Positions 14,701-15,242 of a stretch of 15,242 nt of DNA are shown piece by piece. Location: NCBI GenBank assembly GCA_023428035.1, contig JAEYZO010000193.1, positions 1-15,242 on the forward strand, written 5' to 3'. The notes under the pieces are model-generated. The model saw only the letters and a list, made by a program, of their open reading frames with translations. It was not told the DNA's origin and searched no databases. Both the position numbers and the translations under genes were made by a program. Positions within the stretch are counted from its first letter, which is position 1; each line of letters starts with the position of its first letter. This stretch comes from Pseudomonadota bacterium. GTDB taxonomy: Bacteria > Myxococcota_A > Polyangia > Polyangiales > Ga0077539.

Positions 14701-15242
14701 CCTCGGGCGTGTGCATCCCCTGCCGCGCCGGGATGACCTGCGCCTCGAGCGGCCCCTGCCGCACCGCCTCGATCGTGTGCACCTCGGGCGCGCCGGTGTG
14801 CTCCGACACCGGCATCGTCACTCCGGGCACCTCGTGCACCCCCACCGCGGGCGGCCCGGGCTACTGCGACCGCGGCGGCACCTGCGTGCCCTGCGGCACC
14901 ACCGAGACCTGCGACAACCTCGACAACAACTGCAACGGCACCGTCGACGAGTCGATCCCCTCGCAGACCTGCGGCGTGGGCGCCTGCCAGCGCACCGTCC
15001 CGGGCTGCGTCAGCGGCGTGGCCCCGACCTGCACTCCAGGCACGCCCACCGCTGAGGTCTGCGACAACGTCGACAACGACTGCGACGGCCTCGTCGACAA
15101 CGGCGCGACGCGCGGCTGCTACTCCGGCCCGTCGGGCACCAACGGCGTGGGCGTCTGCCGCTCGGGCGTCGAGGCCTGCAGCGCCGGCACCTGGAGCGGC
15201 GCCTGCGACGGTCAGGTGACCCCGGGCGTGGGGGGCCGCCAC
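11766..15242 (+). CDS. Large MopE-like Cys-rich lipoprotein with duplicated beta-rich domain, 3' end outside window
   Basis: Open from ATG 11766 to the right edge, 1159 residues seen. The N-terminus is a lipoprotein signal (MTSRWTSSAILTATLLALVG then Cys21), so it should be exported and lipidated. Residues 77-107 hold a DPDNDGFGLGPDC motif with Ca-binding-loop spacing and DCRENDPSI, as in MopE-like proteins. A beta-rich domain occurs twice, about residues 233-434 and 666-866, with shared GIASNG, YQR(S/N)GVC and QWDDNFYYPPGDP blocks; it recalls NIDO-type extracellular modules, weakly. Between and after the copies come Cys-rich repeats (CGxGRVCNNVGACVPC). Two MopE-type motifs follow: CDNLDNNCNGTVDE (from C1049) and CDNVDNDCDGLVDN (from C1099), as in the putative metal-binding MopE family. 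Role: extracellular or surface structural or binding protein; ligand unknown. A long antisense frame on the minus strand is a codon-bias shadow. Confidence 0.85.
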   Translation, partial: MTSRWTSSAILTATLLALVGCGGGGSLVGLEDSTATVAFDVPPSMDAGVGRDAGEDGPGDLATESPDTSDRPPVRECIDPDNDGFGLGPDCRGFDCRENDPSITDECNRCPPDNPSTGCACRDGTPPMPCDVRTDRSGGPDGVCHLGQRNCVDGRWSSCQVWRPEFRFVGPVSECPGSCLPGCHHQVICPETGDAIPAGSSNVTVGSGSHAVFCPAGPSSRGGITSTCSTSMGSAYTRGTSPLTWRDACTAPGAIRVLAGSDDGTYDAALPFTFYFYNAPQTTAGIASNGIVTLGAPSTYVWTNQPLPYASAPNSIFAFWDDLYQRSGVCVATFGAAPNRQYVVQWDDNFYYPPGDPTAENAHLNLEVVLTETTNTIDVLYGSPFSGQGDRATGESATIGIQQGTGSSFDQVSYNTAGFVSPGRSIRWTPSTGRTTCEQGVYARTYEASCSNPRQTAIWGQFNYSSIVPQGASIEFEVRAGNTLADVAASPVIRLPSPRTGAPVMPTSVDIAQAIRSQAPGSFLDRARFIQIRAILNTTPDRTQAPTLVSTEVQYTCVDPEELDCREGSECPVGALCRRGRIICTNSTGGRPVETCVDDGALPAGTTCGAGRVCNNVGACVPCNEGEACDIGRACATGRITCATGAPVCVVDVMQPPGTICGGSSGTYTRSRPSPMSWVNACSLPGSVRVMANSDDGYVSDTLPFSFNFYGLPYSSVGIASNGMISFPANGNLWTWINEPLPYIYIPNTIFAYWDDVYQRNGVCIATTGTAPNRRYVVQWDDNFYYPPGDPTASNAHLNFEVILSQTTNNIDVLYGSPMDGQGDRGGGGGATIGIQNGDGSASYDQVGYNTPGVATAGSSIRWSPGISRVCDTAGDCVSCVPGADCSLSDPCALGALDCSTGAPTCVRTGTRPVGSSCGTGRVCNNVGACVPCDTGAACDTGNACVRGQVVCTTGSPVCSSTGLVPPGTTCGADAVCNPSGVCIPCRAGMTCASSGPCRTASIVCTSGAPVCSDTGIVTPGTSCTPTAGGPGYCDRGGTCVPCGTTETCDNLDNNCNGTVDESIPSQTCGVGACQRTVPGCVSGVAPTCTPGTPTAEVCDNVDNDCDGLVDNGATRGCYSGPSGTNGVGVCRSGVEACSAGTWSGACDGQVTPGVGGRH
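12789..12835 (+). repeat. 47-bp identical block, copy 1, inside the duplicated domain
   Basis: This block, which encodes YVVQWDDNFYYPPGD and flanks, recurs without a mismatch at 14091-14137. It lies at matching positions of the two domain copies, while neighbouring parts of the copies have diverged. Confidence 0.85.
13594..13634 (+). repeat. 41-bp identical block in the Cys-rich repeats, copy 1
   Basis: Encodes GRVCNNVGACVPC. Recurs exactly at 14524-14564. It marks the Cys-rich module that follows each beta-rich domain, so the repeating unit is domain plus Cys-rich module, about 930-1300 bases. Confidence 0.85.
14091..14137 (+). repeat. 47-bp identical block, copy 2
   Basis: Second copy of the block at 12789-12835. 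Identical DNA amid diverged flanks suggests either recent gene conversion or strong constraint on this stretch. Confidence 0.85.
14524..14564 (+). repeat. 41-bp identical block in the Cys-rich repeats, copy 2
   Basis: Second copy of the block at 13594-13634, 930 bases downstream. Confidence 0.85.

Noticed and set aside
11787..15242. Minus-strand open frame of 1151 residues, rich in Ala, Gly, Arg, Val and Asp
   Set aside because: It is antisense to a plus-strand gene with a lipoprotein signal, Cys-rich modules and MopE-type motifs; its composition is that of a GC-bias shadow.

Overview
The window is GC-rich throughout (about 70% by eye), with strong codon-position bias and long antisense shadow frames. 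This, together with a large MopE-like cysteine-rich lipoprotein, points to a myxobacterium or a close relative. The genus cannot be told from the sequence.

Region 1 (1-7722) reads as a peptide-modification (RiPP-type) locus, mostly on the minus strand. Reading leftward it holds: an aldo/keto reductase; a radical SAM protein with a long C-terminal extension; a methyltransferase whose N-terminal part carries a radical-SAM-auxiliary-like cysteine motif; an HxsD-type protein; a 71-residue HxsD-like small protein; a radical SAM/SPASM maturase that matches HxsB; and, running off the left edge, a precursor-like protein with an acidic, charged N-terminal region followed by at least 19 perfect Gly-Ser-His units (His-Gly-Ser repeated). 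A HEXXH-motif putative peptide-modification protein lies on the plus strand in the middle. The GSH repeat gene is read on the minus strand and is easily missed, because its open frame has no start or stop problem but leaves the window. The three genes hxsD, hxsD-like and hxsB overlap by a few bases (GTGA-type junctions) and are clearly co-translated. The repeat gene follows after 81 bases that hold a consensus -35 box and a perfect 10-bp stem. The best reading is a variant His-Xaa-Ser system in which HxsB, helped by the HxsD pair, modifies the His-Gly-Ser repeats. The HEXXH protein, methyltransferase and second radical SAM protein are possible further tailoring enzymes. No HxsC, protease or transporter is visible in the window.

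Region 2 (7723-11765) looks like a replication module. A DnaB-type helicase overlaps by GTGA with a 565-residue protein that has a C-terminal helix-turn-helix. Downstream lie five 27-bp direct repeats at 32, 32, 48 and 49-base spacing, then an AT-rich stretch with a perfect 26-bp palindrome. Initiator-like gene, helicase, iteron-like repeats and AT-rich dyad together suggest a plasmid or phage-type replicon, probably integrated. No integrase or partition gene is in the window to confirm this.

Region 3 (11766 to the right edge) is one large plus-strand gene, cut by the window end. It encodes a secreted lipoprotein with two tandem copies of a roughly 200-residue beta-rich domain, Cys-rich spacer repeats and MopE-like CDNxDN motifs. 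It is unrelated to the other two regions.
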